From Lachnoclostridium sp. UBA5890 (GTDB taxonomy: Bacteria > Bacillota > Clostridia > Lachnospirales > Lachnospiraceae), in the NCBI GenBank assembly GCA_002431395.1, contig DJEU01000032.1, positions 124,001 to 188,000 on the forward strand: 64,000 nucleotides of DNA, read 5' to 3'. The translations under genes and the position numbers were made by a program. Below, piece after piece: positions 18,070-27,110 of this stretch (the stretch's first letter is position 1; the number at the start of each line of letters is the position of its first letter). A model generated the notes under the pieces. The model made no database searches. It saw only the letters and a list, made by a program, of their open reading frames with translations, and was not told the origin of the DNA.

Positions 18070-19788
18070 TCACTCTTTTAAGAGATATGGCAAAATATTG
18101 GTATACAATGTCGAAATCGCAGGAGCCGCGATCACACCGCCATAATACAGTCCCTGTGGCTCATCGATCCGCACCATAGCGATCACGCTTGGGTTATCCA
18201 CCGGCGAAAATCCAATACAGGAAGCAATGTATTTGCCATTTCCACGGGGAAGTTTCTGGCTGGTTCCCGTTTTACCGCCGATAAAATAGCCATCGACACC
18301 GGCTTTCTTTCCACCGCCTTCGCTGACAACTTTTTCCAATGCTTTGCGGACTTCTTTGGAAATCGATGCATCTAATACCTTTTTTCCCGAAGAATACGAC
18401 ATCTTTTTCATTCTCGTATTATCGCTGTTTACTGCATACATACCAAAATGCGGCGTAATCTTCTTTCCACCATTGATGATCATGCAGACTGAAGTAAGCA
18501 TTCGTATGGGGGACAACTGAAAGGACTGGCCAAAGGACATCGTCGCAAGCTCCACCGCTCCGACATTTTCCTGCTTATGCATGATCGTAGCCGCCTCGCC
18601 CGGCACATCAATTCCTGTTTTTTCCAAAATGCCAAATTTTTTCATTCCTTCAAAAAGACCTGACACACCAACTCTTGCCCCGACTTCCATAAACACCGGG
18701 TTGCAGGAGTTCATAATTCCCTGTTCAAAGGTCTCAGCACCATGCCCGGTCGTCTTATGGCATCGAATCCGCCGGTCTTCTACTACTTTATACCCGGGAC
18801 ACGAAAAGGTGTCTGTCATTTTTACCACGCCTTTGTCAAGTGCCGCAGCGGCGGTCACTACTTTAAACGTCGACCCCGGCTCATACGTATCGCTGACTGC
18901 CAGATTTCTCCACATAGCATTGAGTGCTGTCATCTTCTCTTTTTCACTCATCCCCTCTTTTTCATTCACAAGAGTATAGGGATGATTTAAGTCAAATTCC
19001 GGCGCATTTACCATCGCATAAATCTCGCCATTCTGCGGATTCATAATAATAATTTCCACCGTCTTTGCCTGTTTTTGTTCTAACAGCTTATTTGCAACCT
19101 GCGTCGCATACTCCATGACATTGAGATCAAGCGTCGTCGTAAGATCCCAGCCGGCGATCGGTTCTTTGCGGTCCTCTGCGCCATTGCGGATTTCTACACC
19201 TCCTGCCGTCGCCATCGTAAGGATGGAGCCGTCAAGTCCTTTCAAAAGAGATTCATACGATACTTCCAATCCTACAATTCCCTGATTATCTCCTCCGGTA
19301 AATCCCAGCACTTTGGAGGCAAGAGTTCCATATTCATAATACCGTTTATAGTCCTCATCCACCGTCACACCTGCCAGCTTATAGGCACGGATGCGGTCTG
19401 AAATTTCTTTTTCTACATTTGATTTTATTTTCTCACGAGAGGAATTTTTTTCCACTTTTTTTCGTATCTCTGCTTCCTCGATGCCAAGTTCCTTGCTCAA
19501 AACCGAGATCACTTTTTTCGGTTCTTTTACCTGACTGTGAATGACAGAGATGGTAGACACAGACACATTGCCAGCCAGAACGTTGCCATTGCGGTCAAGG
19601 ATCTTCCCCCGCTCCGCCTTTATGGTTCGTTCTCTCTCATGAAGTTCTTTTGCCTTCACGCCATAATAATCTGCCTTTGTAAGCATAAGGTACCCCAGTC
19701 GTACGATCAGGATCGACGCCACGAGGGTACATACAAAAAATACCAAAAACAAACTCTGTCTTTGGTACGTTTTGTGCCCGACAAGCAT
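18070..19788 (-). CDS. Class B penicillin-binding protein, SpoVD-like
   Basis: A 572-residue transpeptidase. One N-terminal membrane helix (about residues 12-32) is followed by a PBP dimer domain and a transpeptidase domain with the catalytic Ser in EPGSTFKV (about residue 305). MNSCNP and GGKTGTSQ complete the active site. It has no PASTA repeats at the C terminus. The ATG at 19788 has GGAGG about four bases upstream. It directly follows a second class B PBP gene. In spore formers this pair is usually a division PBP plus SpoVD; which copy is which here is inferred from order only. Confidence 0.9.
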   Translation of the reverse strand: MLVGHKTYQRQSLFLVFFVCTLVASILIVRLGYLMLTKADYYGVKAKELHERERTIKAERGKILDRNGNVLAGNVSVSTISVIHSQVKEPKKVISVLSKELGIEEAEIRKKVEKNSSREKIKSNVEKEISDRIRAYKLAGVTVDEDYKRYYEYGTLASKVLGFTGGDNQGIVGLEVSYESLLKGLDGSILTMATAGGVEIRNGAEDRKEPIAGWDLTTTLDLNVMEYATQVANKLLEQKQAKTVEIIIMNPQNGEIYAMVNAPEFDLNHPYTLVNEKEGMSEKEKMTALNAMWRNLAVSDTYEPGSTFKVVTAAAALDKGVVKMTDTFSCPGYKVVEDRRIRCHKTTGHGAETFEQGIMNSCNPVFMEVGARVGVSGLFEGMKKFGILEKTGIDVPGEAATIMHKQENVGAVELATMSFGQSFQLSPIRMLTSVCMIINGGKKITPHFGMYAVNSDNTRMKKMSYSSGKKVLDASISKEVRKALEKVVSEGGGKKAGVDGYFIGGKTGTSQKLPRGNGKYIASCIGFSPVDNPSVIAMVRIDEPQGLYYGGVIAAPAISTLYTNILPYLLKE

Positions 19789-19866
19789 CCTGCCTCCATT
19801 CCAAAGCCTCTGCTTTTGAAATAAGTATCTTTACTAATGTATTCTCCGGCGATAAAAATATTCCGC

Positions 19867-21813
19867 TTACTGTTCACTGTCCTCCGGCGCTGCCGTTGGT
19901 TCTTCTGTCGCTGTCGGTTCCGGATCATCGACCGGTTTCTGCGTCGCCGCCGGCTCCGCTGTCGGTTCTGCCGTCGAATCTGCTTTTGCCGCATCGTCGG
20001 TATTTTCCGCATAAATTCCTAAAAACGGAAGAATTTTCTTCATGATTTTAGAAGCAAATTCAGTAGCATACGTACTGTGTGCCTGATCTTCCACATGCGG
20101 TTCATCAATGATAACATAAATAACGGCTTCCGGATTTTCTGCCGGCACACATCCCAGGAAGGATACAAGGTATTTGCGTGCGGTCACCGGACGCTTCTGC
20201 GCCGTTCCTGTCTTTCCACCGATGGAATATCCTTTTACACCAGCCGGTGCAGCGGTTCCTTCTTCTACCGTTGCTTTCATATACTGACGGATCAGACTGC
20301 TTGTCTTATCCGAAACGGTCTTTTTCACTACGATTGGCTCATTTTTCTTTACAATAGCACCATTTTCATTTTGAATCTCTTTGACAATGTGCGGCTCGTA
20401 ATAATCTCCACCATTGACAAGGGAACTAAATCCCGCTGCCATCTGAACCATCGTTACAGTCTGGGTCTGCCCAAAACTACTTGTCGCAAGCTCTACCGGA
20501 TTCAGCTCTTCTTCACTGTGAATCAGTCCCGCTGTCTCACCCGGCAGATCGATTCCGGTTTTTTGTCCAAATCCAAAGATTTTATTGTACTTACTAAAAT
20601 TGGTACGTCCTAACTTTTGTCCAATTACCATCAAAGCACTGTTACAAGATTCCATCAAACTTTTTTCAAGGGAAATACTTCCATGTCCCGATCGGTTTGA
20701 GCATCGGATTCTCACACCTGATACGGTAAGTCCACCATCACAGTTAAAGTAATCTGAATCCTTCACAACACCTTCATCCAAAGCTGCCGCCACCGTAAAT
20801 GGTTTGTACGTCGATCCCGGTTCGTAAGCTGACGAAACGCAGAAATTCGACCACATTGACATCAAGGCATCGCTTGTCGCCTTCTCATCCATCGCGTCAA
20901 TCTGTTCCTGCGTATACATCGACGTCAGATTTCTCGGATCATTGAGATCATATGTATTTTTTGACGCCATCGCAAGAATCTCTCCGTTGTTTGGATTCAT
21001 TACAAGTACGGAGATATTTTCCGCTCCGGTTTCTTCGTTGTATTTTTTAATCTGTTTTTCAACGAGACGCTGTACATTGGCATCAATTGTCAAAATCACA
21101 TTATTTCCGTTAGTCGCTTTTTTTACCGTTCGCTGAAATTCCATATTGGCATCAAAATATCCATATTCACGGCCGGTCTTTCCATTGAGATCATCGTTAT
21201 AACTGCCTTCTACGCCGTACGTTCCCTGGTTTTCAGAAGACGTAAATCCGACGATGTTACAGGCAATCTGGTTAAGCGGATAATTTCTCGTATACGTTTC
21301 TTCAAACCAAACTCCCTGAATCTTTTCATTGTCTTTCATCAATTTTTTAAATCCATCCACCTGCTCTACGGATAACTGTTCCAGACCTTCCACATGCTGA
21401 TACATGGAATTTGGGTTTTCACTGATAATATTCTCGATCACACTGGTATCAAACGCAAAATAAGCGGCAATCTGAGTCAACGTTTCTTTTTTGATGTCCT
21501 CTTTTGTCGCTAACGATCTTGGTTCTATGATCAGATTAAATTTTCGTATACTCTGCGCAAGCACGGTATCATTTCGGTCTTTGATCGCACCACGGCGGTA
21601 ATTTAATACCGCATTGGTATACGACTGCTGTGCCAGCACTTTTTTCTTGTAATCATCTCCCTTATCCCGGTTATACCGGCATATATTATACATTAAACCG
21701 CAAAACAAAAGGAAACATACTCCCAGTACAAACAAAAGACCTACTTTCATTCCATGGGTAAAACGTTTTGGTTTCTTTCTTCGCATTCTGCGGTGTCTCA
21801 TACGGGTATTCAT
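19867..21813 (-). CDS. Class B penicillin-binding protein, FtsI/PBP2B-like
   Basis: A 648-residue transpeptidase. A basic cytoplasmic N terminus (RHRRMRRKKPKRF) and one membrane helix (about 24-44) precede a dimer domain and a transpeptidase domain with EPGSTYKP, MESCNS and GGKTGTAQ. The C-terminal 40 residues are a low-complexity tail of Thr, Ala, Pro and Glu (repeats such as TAEPTAEP and EPTATEEPTAAPE), longer than is usual for FtsI. The start ATG has a weak GAAGG site. It follows the ftsL-like gene and is the expected septal PBP partner of FtsW. Confidence 0.9.
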   Translation of the reverse strand: MNTRMRHRRMRRKKPKRFTHGMKVGLLFVLGVCFLLFCGLMYNICRYNRDKGDDYKKKVLAQQSYTNAVLNYRRGAIKDRNDTVLAQSIRKFNLIIEPRSLATKEDIKKETLTQIAAYFAFDTSVIENIISENPNSMYQHVEGLEQLSVEQVDGFKKLMKDNEKIQGVWFEETYTRNYPLNQIACNIVGFTSSENQGTYGVEGSYNDDLNGKTGREYGYFDANMEFQRTVKKATNGNNVILTIDANVQRLVEKQIKKYNEETGAENISVLVMNPNNGEILAMASKNTYDLNDPRNLTSMYTQEQIDAMDEKATSDALMSMWSNFCVSSAYEPGSTYKPFTVAAALDEGVVKDSDYFNCDGGLTVSGVRIRCSNRSGHGSISLEKSLMESCNSALMVIGQKLGRTNFSKYNKIFGFGQKTGIDLPGETAGLIHSEEELNPVELATSSFGQTQTVTMVQMAAGFSSLVNGGDYYEPHIVKEIQNENGAIVKKNEPIVVKKTVSDKTSSLIRQYMKATVEEGTAAPAGVKGYSIGGKTGTAQKRPVTARKYLVSFLGCVPAENPEAVIYVIIDEPHVEDQAHSTYATEFASKIMKKILPFLGIYAENTDDAAKADSTAEPTAEPAATQKPVDDPEPTATEEPTAAPEDSEQ

Positions 21814-21844
21814 CTATCTTCCCTTCTTCCAACAAGCCCATCTT

Positions 21845-22285
21845 TTATTTTTGATGCAGGCGCACCTGTGTACTTTTCTTGCTCTCATACGTATAAATCT
21901 GGCTCTGTGATGCCGTTTTCATACCCAGTTCTTTCGTCGCTTTTTTATATACAGCAGATAAATCGAGGTTCTCCTGCAATGCCTGGGAAGCATTGGAATT
22001 GGTTTTCTCCATTTCCATCACTTCACTTTCCAGACTAACAACATTCTTACTGAGCATTGTCTTCTTGGACTGCATCTGAATATACGAAAAGCAGATGCCA
22101 AATGCGATCGCAAATGTAAGTGCGATCAATAAAACAGACACTTTATCCACACGCTGTTTTGGCTGTGGTCTCGCTGCCGGTTTTCGCTCCGGACGGCGTT
22201 GTTCTTCCTGCTCCGGTCTGCGTTTCGGAGCCGCATACAATTTTTCTGCTTCGGTGCCATAAATATATCTTGTCTTCGCTGCCAT
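21845..22285 (-). CDS. FtsL-like divisome protein
   Basis: A 146-residue bitopic protein. A basic Pro/Arg/Gln-rich cytoplasmic segment (about residues 18-48) precedes one membrane helix (about 49-71). A short predicted coiled coil follows (KTMLSKNVVSLESEVMEME). Sequence is poorly conserved, so the call rests on size, topology and position between rsmH and ftsI. Two ATGs lie side by side; the second (22285) is six bases from GGAGG and is preferred, the first is only three. It is expected to bind DivIB and a DivIC-type partner. Confidence 0.78.
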   Translation of the reverse strand: MAAKTRYIYGTEAEKLYAAPKRRPEQEEQRRPERKPAARPQPKQRVDKVSVLLIALTFAIAFGICFSYIQMQSKKTMLSKNVVSLESEVMEMEKTNSNASQALQENLDLSAVYKKATKELGMKTASQSQIYTYESKKSTQVRLHQK

Positions 22286-22305
22286 CATAATCCTCCTGTT
22301 ATTTT

Positions 22306-23244
22306 TTATTCTCCCCGCTCAAATATACGTAATTTAGCACTTTTTGAACGTGAATTTATTTCTAATTCTTCCTCACCCGGAAGAATCGGTTTTCTGGTTA
22401 TCACTTTTCCTTTTGGTTTCTTTCCACATACACAAACCGGGAAATCCGGCGGACAGGTACATGGATTTTCCATTTTTCGGAAGAAGTTTTTAACGATGCG
22501 ATCCTCCAATGAATGAAAGGTAATAATACACAATCTTCCTCCCGGATTCAACAGATCCACCATATCTTCCAAGGCGTCCTGCAAAACATCCAGTTCGTGA
22601 TTCAGTTCAATACGGATTGCCTGAAATGTTCGCTTCGCCGGATGGCCTTTTCCGTTTTTTGCCTTTGCCGGCATCGAACTTCTTATAATGTCGACGAGTT
22701 CTCCCGTCGTTTCAATCTCTTTTTCCTGCCGTTTTCTGCAGATGTTTCTTGCGATGCTCTTCGCATACCGCTCTTCCCCATAATGTTTTATAATTTCATA
22801 TAATTTTTCTTCCGGATAACTGTTTACCAGATCTTTCGCAGTAAAATCGCGGCTCTGATCCATGCGCATATCCAGCGGCGCATCTGCCATATACGAAAAT
22901 CCGCGTTCTTTCGTGTCCAATTGATACGAAGACACACCAAGATCCAAAAGAATTCCATCTACTTTATCAATCTGCAGTTCTTTTACAACCTGCTTTACGT
23001 TGACATAATTGCTTCGAACAAGGTGGACACGATCTCCAAATGGCTGCAAACGCTCTGTCGAAGTCCGGATCGCCGCTTCGTCCTGGTCAATCCCGATAAA
23101 CTGTCCTTTATCCGACAATTTTTCACATACATGAAAGGCATGTCCGGCTCCCCCAAGGGTTCCATCCACATAAATGCCGTCCGGCTTTACTGCCAGTCCT
23201 TCGATGCATTCGTTAAGTAATACGGAAACATGTTTAAATTCCAT
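22306..23244 (-). CDS. rsmH: 16S rRNA m4C1402 methyltransferase
   Basis: A 312-residue SAM-dependent enzyme (formerly MraW) methylating N4 of C1402 in 16S rRNA. The SAM motif [11 protein letters not shown] is near residue 28, with [24 protein letters not shown] and the C-terminal [11 protein letters not shown]. Length is typical. The start has a G-rich ribosome binding site. It lies between mraZ and ftsL, the conserved dcw position. Confidence 0.97.
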   Translation of the reverse strand: MEFKHVSVLLNECIEGLAVKPDGIYVDGTLGGAGHAFHVCEKLSDKGQFIGIDQDEAAIRTSTERLQPFGDRVHLVRSNYVNVKQVVKELQIDKVDGILLDLGVSSYQLDTKERGFSYMADAPLDMRMDQSRDFTAKDLVNSYPEEKLYEIIKHYGEERYAKSIARNICRKRQEKEIETTGELVDIIRSSMPAKAKNGKGHPAKRTFQAIRIELNHELDVLQDALEDMVDLLNPGGRLCIITFHSLEDRIVKNFFRKMENPCTCPPDFPVCVCGKKPKGKVITRKPILPGEEELEINSRSKSAKLRIFERGE

Positions 23245-23277
23245 CGTTTTCTGCGCCCCCTTCTATGTGCTGCCTGA

Positions 23278-23706
23278 TTAGAAGGAAAGTCCCAAATCCG
23301 ACATATGTTCTGCAATATCGTCCACGTTATCAAAGTCATCGTTTTCAGCCCAGCGTTCTTTGCTCCAGATCTCCACTTTGCCCATCACACCGACAAAGAC
23401 GATATCTTTCTCAAGTCCGGCTTTTTCTCGTAAATTTGCCGGGATCAATGTTCTTCCCTGCTTGTCTAATTCACAGGAAGCCGCTCCTGCCATAAAATAA
23501 CGCTGTAACTTACGTGCTTCTTTGCTGCCCGGAAGTTCCTGCAGCTGTTTTACGAAGTTTTCCCAGTCCTGCTGTGGATACACGAACAGACATCCGTCCA
23601 GACCAAGTGTCACTACAAAAGAATCCCCCAGTTCTTCACGGAACTTTGCGGGAACAATCACTCTTCCTTTTGCATCGATACTATGGTCGTATGTACCCAT
23701 AAACAT
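23278..23706 (-). CDS. mraZ: Transcriptional regulator MraZ
   Basis: A 142-residue protein with two SpoVT/AbrB-type half-domains, DAKGRVIVPAKFRE (about 12-25) and DKQGRTLIPANLRE (about 81-94). MraZ proteins form ring-like oligomers that bind tandem repeats upstream of their own gene and control the dcw cluster. An array of six matching repeats lies 111-171 bases upstream here. The start MFMGTYDHSID fits the family (an ATG two codons later is the alternative). First gene of the cluster. Confidence 0.96.
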   Translation of the reverse strand: MFMGTYDHSIDAKGRVIVPAKFREELGDSFVVTLGLDGCLFVYPQQDWENFVKQLQELPGSKEARKLQRYFMAGAASCELDKQGRTLIPANLREKAGLEKDIVFVGVMGKVEIWSKERWAENDDFDNVDDIAEHMSDLGLSF

Positions 23707-23765
23707 AAGACTTCACCAACTTCCCTCTGTGGTCTGTGGCACTCGTTTTTACCGAGGCGGGTTGT

Positions 23766-23807
23766 GAGACTTGGGAGAATGAAAGTTGAAGCAACTCCAC
23801 AAGTCTC
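23766..23807 (-). promoter_or_regulatory. Hairpin in the mraZ leader
   Basis: GAGACTTG (23766-23773) pairs with CAAGTCTC (23800-23807), extended by GGAG/CTCC across a one-base bulge, leaving a 17-base loop. No T tract follows. It lies between the putative promoter and the mraZ start and would be in the 5' untranslated RNA. Confidence 0.5.
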
Positions 23808-23816
23808 TGCCCTGCC

Positions 23817-23877
23817 CTCCACTTTATACCACTTTTCTCCACTTTGCTCCACTTTTACTCAAATTTTACTCCACTTT
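23817..23877 (-). promoter_or_regulatory. Array of six MraZ-type boxes at the dcw promoter
   Basis: On the minus strand the nonamer AAAGTGGAG occurs exactly at 23817-23825, 23837-23845, 23847-23855 and 23869-23877. Degenerate copies lie at 23827-23835 and 23858-23866. Spacing is 10, 10, 10, 11 and 11 bases, one helical turn. Known MraZ boxes in Mollicutes begin AAAGTG. A -10 candidate TATAAA (23823-23828) lies within the array. Confidence 0.75.
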
Positions 23878-23980
23878 TGGGATAAAAGCAAGCATTTTTT
23901 TGACACATTTTCAATGCAATGCCTTATTTTTCGGCTTTTGCGCGCATTCCCAGTACCATATGTAGTGACAAACGCAAAAA

Positions 23981-24010
23981 AACACCACATCTTGTACAAG
24001 ATATGGTGTT
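23981..24010 (-). terminator. Terminator of pdxST
   Basis: The arms AACACCACATCTTG (23981-23994) and complement (23997-24010, one mismatch) form a hairpin followed on the minus strand by seven T. It lies 48 bases after the pdxT stop and separates pdxST from the mraZ promoter region. A T tract on the other side may allow termination both ways. Confidence 0.85.
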
Positions 24011-24058
24011 CTAAATTTTTTTACAATATTTTATGGAAATTTATTCCTTTTTTCCCAC

Positions 24059-24640
24059 TTAAGCCGCTTTTGCCATTTTCTCACACATTGCCAGGAATTT
24101 TTTATGTATTGCCTGGTTCTCATCCAGCTCCGGATGGAAAGAAATCGCAATCTGGTTCCGGTACTGTACACCTACGATATTTCCGTCTACTTTCGCAAGG
24201 ATCTGCACTCCCGGCTCAACGGACTCAATGTATGGGGCACGGATGAATGTCATCGGGATTTTGCCGATTCCTTCAAATTCATGCTCGGTATAAAAACTTC
24301 CCAATTGTCTTCCGTAGGCATTTCGTTTTACAGTAACCGGCAGTGTCGCCAAATGCACCGTCGTATCGTCGGCAATCTTTTCTGCCAAAAGAATCAATCC
24401 GGCGCATGTCGCAAGTACCGGCAAGCCCTCTTCGATCCGTTTTTTTACCGTATCAAACATACCAAGCTCACGCAAAAGTTTTCCCTGTACGGTACTTTCG
24501 CCCCCTGGCAGGATCAATCCGTCCAGTTTTTGATCCAGATCTTTTGCCTGTCGGATCTCGACGCAGGACACTCCGAGTTTTTCCATTGCCTTACAATGCT
24601 CGGCAAACGCTCCCTGAACAGCAAGTACACCTATTTTCAT
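24059..24640 (-). CDS. pdxT: PLP synthase glutaminase subunit
   Basis: A 193-residue class I glutamine amidotransferase that supplies ammonia to PdxS for pyridoxal 5'-phosphate synthesis. It shows GVLAVQGAFAEH at the start, LPGGEST, the nucleophile Cys in ATCAGLILLA (about residue 79), and the His/Glu pair in SFHPELDE near the C terminus. The ATG at 24640 is preferred over a GTG three codons earlier because AAGGA lies about ten bases upstream. It follows pdxS by 19 bases. Confidence 0.97.
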   Translation of the reverse strand: MKIGVLAVQGAFAEHCKAMEKLGVSCVEIRQAKDLDQKLDGLILPGGESTVQGKLLRELGMFDTVKKRIEEGLPVLATCAGLILLAEKIADDTTVHLATLPVTVKRNAYGRQLGSFYTEHEFEGIGKIPMTFIRAPYIESVEPGVQILAKVDGNIVGVQYRNQIAISFHPELDENQAIHKKFLAMCEKMAKAA

Positions 24641-24659
24641 GAGGCTCACTTCCTTTCCA

Positions 24660-25532
24660 TTATTTCCCGCGTTCTGCCATCAAAAGTTCGATTTCCTGCT
24701 CATTGATACCTACCATTGCCTCTCCGAGATCTTCGGAAAGTTTAGCGATCATATCGGCATCGGTATAATTGGTAACTGCTTTTACGATTGCCTGCGCACG
24801 TTTTTCCGGATTTCCGGACTTAAAGATACCGGATCCGACAAATACACCTTCGGCGCCCAGCTGCATCATAAGTGCTGCGTCTGCCGGCGTAGCCACACCA
24901 CCTGCTGCAAAATTTACAACCGGAATGCGGCCATTGTCATGTACATACTGAACCAGATCATAAGGAACCTGCAAATTCTTTGCTTCATCGTACAATTCAT
25001 CTTCACGCATGGATGTAATCTTTGCAATTTCCTGATTCATCATACGCATATGGCGCACTGCCTGTACGACATCACCGGTTCCCGGCTCACCCTTGGTACG
25101 GATCATGGATGCTCCTTCATTGATACGGCGCAATGCCTCACTAAGATCTTTTGCTCCACATACAAATGGTACTTTGAATTTTGTCTTATCAATATGATAT
25201 TTATCGTCTGCCGGTGAAAGCACTTCACTTTCATCGATATAGTCAATCTCAATAGCTTCCAGAAGCTGTGCTTCTACAAAATGTCCGATACGGCACTTCG
25301 CCATAACCGGGATGGAAACAGCCTCCTGGATTCCTTTGATCATCTTGGGATCGCTCATACGAGCCACACCGCCTGCTGCGCGGATATCTGCCGGAATACG
25401 CTCCAGCGCCATAACTGCACAAGCTCCTGCATTTTCTGCGATCTTTGCCTGCTCCGGTGTCGTAACATCCATGATTACGCCGCCTTTTAACATCTGTGCC
25501 AATTCTTTATTTAATTTGTATCTTTCATTCAT
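24660..25532 (-). CDS. pdxS: PLP synthase subunit PdxS
   Basis: A 290-residue TIM-barrel synthase making pyridoxal 5'-phosphate from ribose 5-phosphate, glyceraldehyde 3-phosphate and ammonia. Visible are [13 protein letters not shown], the Lys of [50 protein letters not shown] and GVFVGSGIF. Length is standard. The ATG has AGGAGG upstream. Forms the DXP-independent vitamin B6 pathway with pdxT; no MocR-type regulator gene is adjacent. Confidence 0.98.
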   Translation of the reverse strand: MNERYKLNKELAQMLKGGVIMDVTTPEQAKIAENAGACAVMALERIPADIRAAGGVARMSDPKMIKGIQEAVSIPVMAKCRIGHFVEAQLLEAIEIDYIDESEVLSPADDKYHIDKTKFKVPFVCGAKDLSEALRRINEGASMIRTKGEPGTGDVVQAVRHMRMMNQEIAKITSMREDELYDEAKNLQVPYDLVQYVHDNGRIPVVNFAAGGVATPADAALMMQLGAEGVFVGSGIFKSGNPEKRAQAIVKAVTNYTDADMIAKLSEDLGEAMVGINEQEIELLMAERGK

Positions 25533-25569
25533 TTTATGTCATCCTCCTAACACTTTTCGTGTTTATTAA

Positions 25570-25590
25570 GAACATGTTCATTTTGAATGA
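25570..25590. promoter_or_regulatory. Overlapping palindromes upstream of pdxS
   Basis: GAACATGTTC (25570-25579) and TCATTTTGAATGA (25578-25590) are adjacent perfect palindromes just downstream of a -10 candidate TATAGT in the pdxS leader. They could be an operator; no regulator is suggested. Confidence 0.3.
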
Positions 25591-25672
25591 TACACTATAT
25601 CTGGCACTTTGAAAATATCCAGTTTGGTTTATTTTTGGATGCCAGTTGGAGGGTGGGAGAGAATCACGCTTT

Positions 25673-26368
25673 CTAAATCCGCTTAAATTCCACACTCCTT
25701 TTTTGCATTTCCTCCGCCTGATACTGAATCAAAAATGCCTGCGCCTCATTATTGCTTCGAATAAAATAACGTTCGCCGTCATTTTCAACAAATGCCGTAT
25801 TATTTCCCATCGCCAGCCCCGGCATATTTTTTTCCAGCAACATTGTATCAAACGACCCCCGCCCTTCTTCGTTATAATGAGGACAAAAAGCCATCGGAAC
25901 GATGCCCAATCCATCCGCCCAGCAATACTCCCATTCGCTTTCCTTTGAAAAAGATTGGGAATCACTATGTCCACAGCAAAACCAACAAATTGCTCCGGCA
26001 CTAATTCCCGTTAATACGGCGGTATCTTTCTCATATATTTCCTTCAATTTTTCGTCCACACCATACTTTTTCCACATTTGCATCATGAAAACGGTGTCAC
26101 CGCCTCCAACATAAATAATATCCGCCCAAACCAACAAATCATTGATCGTATCTTCACTGGGCGCAGACATGAGACAAAGGCACTTCACCTCGCATCCCAT
26201 TTTATTGTATTCTTTGGTAAACGTATCCCGATAATCTTGTGCATCCTGACTTGCCGTTCCTATAAACAGTACATTTGGATTTTGTTTCTTTGCCAGTTTA
26301 ATTGCATATCGATTTAGTGGTCTTGTAGATAATAAATCGCCACTTGCTATTGCTACAATTCTTCCCAT
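25673..26368 (-). CDS. Peptidase S51 (peptidase E-like) protein
   Basis: A 231-residue protein of the class I glutamine amidotransferase-like fold. It has YVGGGDTVFMM, the nucleophile-elbow Ser in LTGISAGAICWF (about residue 122), and a downstream PHYNEEGRGSFD with the candidate His. Peptidase E enzymes cleave dipeptides with N-terminal Asp. Substrate is not known here. GGAGG is six bases before the ATG. It starts a low-GC accessory stretch, 140 bases past pdxS and with its own spacing, and shows no functional tie to pdxST. Confidence 0.82.
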   Translation of the reverse strand: MGRIVAIASGDLLSTRPLNRYAIKLAKKQNPNVLFIGTASQDAQDYRDTFTKEYNKMGCEVKCLCLMSAPSEDTINDLLVWADIIYVGGGDTVFMMQMWKKYGVDEKLKEIYEKDTAVLTGISAGAICWFCCGHSDSQSFSKESEWEYCWADGLGIVPMAFCPHYNEEGRGSFDTMLLEKNMPGLAMGNNTAFVENDGERYFIRSNNEAQAFLIQYQAEEMQKRSVEFKRI

Positions 26369-26405
26369 CTGTGTCCTCCATCTTATTAAAATTTGTAATT
26401 TTTCA

Positions 26406-26624
26406 TCAATACTCTTTTGGTATCTCGCCTTCTATCCCATACATTTCTTTAAATTTTACAAGGTCAGCCTGCGTTTTGATCAACATAATTTCTTCCCATT
26501 TTCCTGTATGAATATCCTTAAAACCAGCAACCTGCTCCCCATTACAAATACTTGCTTTTATCATCGGCTTTTTATTTTCTTTATCATACGGCTTAGGTAT
26601 TATTTTCTTTCTGAAAAAACTCAT
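26406..26624 (-). CDS. Small conserved-looking protein, unknown function
   Basis: A 72-residue protein with a basic N terminus (FFRKKIIPKPYDKENKKP) and a soluble beta-rich remainder (ASICNGEQVAGFKDIHTGKW, MYGIEGEIPKEY). No membrane segment or catalytic motif is evident. A good GGAGG seven bases before the ATG supports that it is a real gene. Similar short proteins are common in Clostridia, to my recollection, without a firm function. Confidence 0.68.
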   Translation of the reverse strand: MSFFRKKIIPKPYDKENKKPMIKASICNGEQVAGFKDIHTGKWEEIMLIKTQADLVKFKEMYGIEGEIPKEY

Positions 26625-26657
26625 CGTCGGACCTCCTTTCCACTTGATTTTCCTACA

Positions 26658-27110
26658 CTATTTCAATGTATCAATCCACTTATCATTTTCTTTATAAAAA
26701 TAGTATTCACTGATATTTTCATCCAGAAAAACTTTCAACATTTTATCCATTCCTTGCGCCAGTTCTTTTCCTTGCATTTCGTCTAATTCCATCCAATAGA
26801 CGTCACCTTCCATCGATGAAGATAATTGTCCTTCAAAATGATTTGTTTTGTAAAACAAAACGACATAGCGTGATCCATCATCCCTCAACCAGTCCTTTAT
26901 CCCACGTAACACAGGCGAAGATATCTTCAACCCAGTTTCTTCAAACACCTCACGAATCACCGCATCAGTAAACGATTCCCCCTTTTCAACATGTCCACCC
27001 GGAAAAGTTATTCCTGAATAAGTATCATCAACTTTATTCTGTACCAAAACCTTGTTTCCATCGTAAATCATACACATATTAGTTAATGTAACGATTTCTG
27101 TTCTAGGCAT
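26658..27110 (-). CDS. Nudix hydrolase
   Basis: A 150-residue nucleotide-diphosphate-linked hydrolase. The complete Nudix box GX5EX7REUXEEXGU is visible from GGHVEKGESF to REVFEETGL at residues about 38-60, so it should be active. WLRDDGSRYVVLFYKTNHFEG resembles 8-oxo-dGTP-type Nudix proteins, but the substrate is not defined. The start overlaps the stop of the nucleotidyltransferase gene by eight bases (ATGCCTAG), implying translational coupling. Confidence 0.9.
   Translation of the reverse strand: MPRTEIVTLTNMCMIYDGNKVLVQNKVDDTYSGITFPGGHVEKGESFTDAVIREVFEETGLKISSPVLRGIKDWLRDDGSRYVVLFYKTNHFEGQLSSSMEGDVYWMELDEMQGKELAQGMDKMLKVFLDENISEYYFYKENDKWIDTLK

Noticed and set aside
23817..23877. Repeats as a small CRISPR array
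   Set aside because: Units are 9 bases at 10-11 base steps with no spacers, at the mraZ promoter; a protein-binding array explains them.
25570..25579. GAACATGTTC as a LexA site
   Set aside because: The Gram-positive LexA box needs GAAC and GTTC separated by four bases; here they are separated by two.
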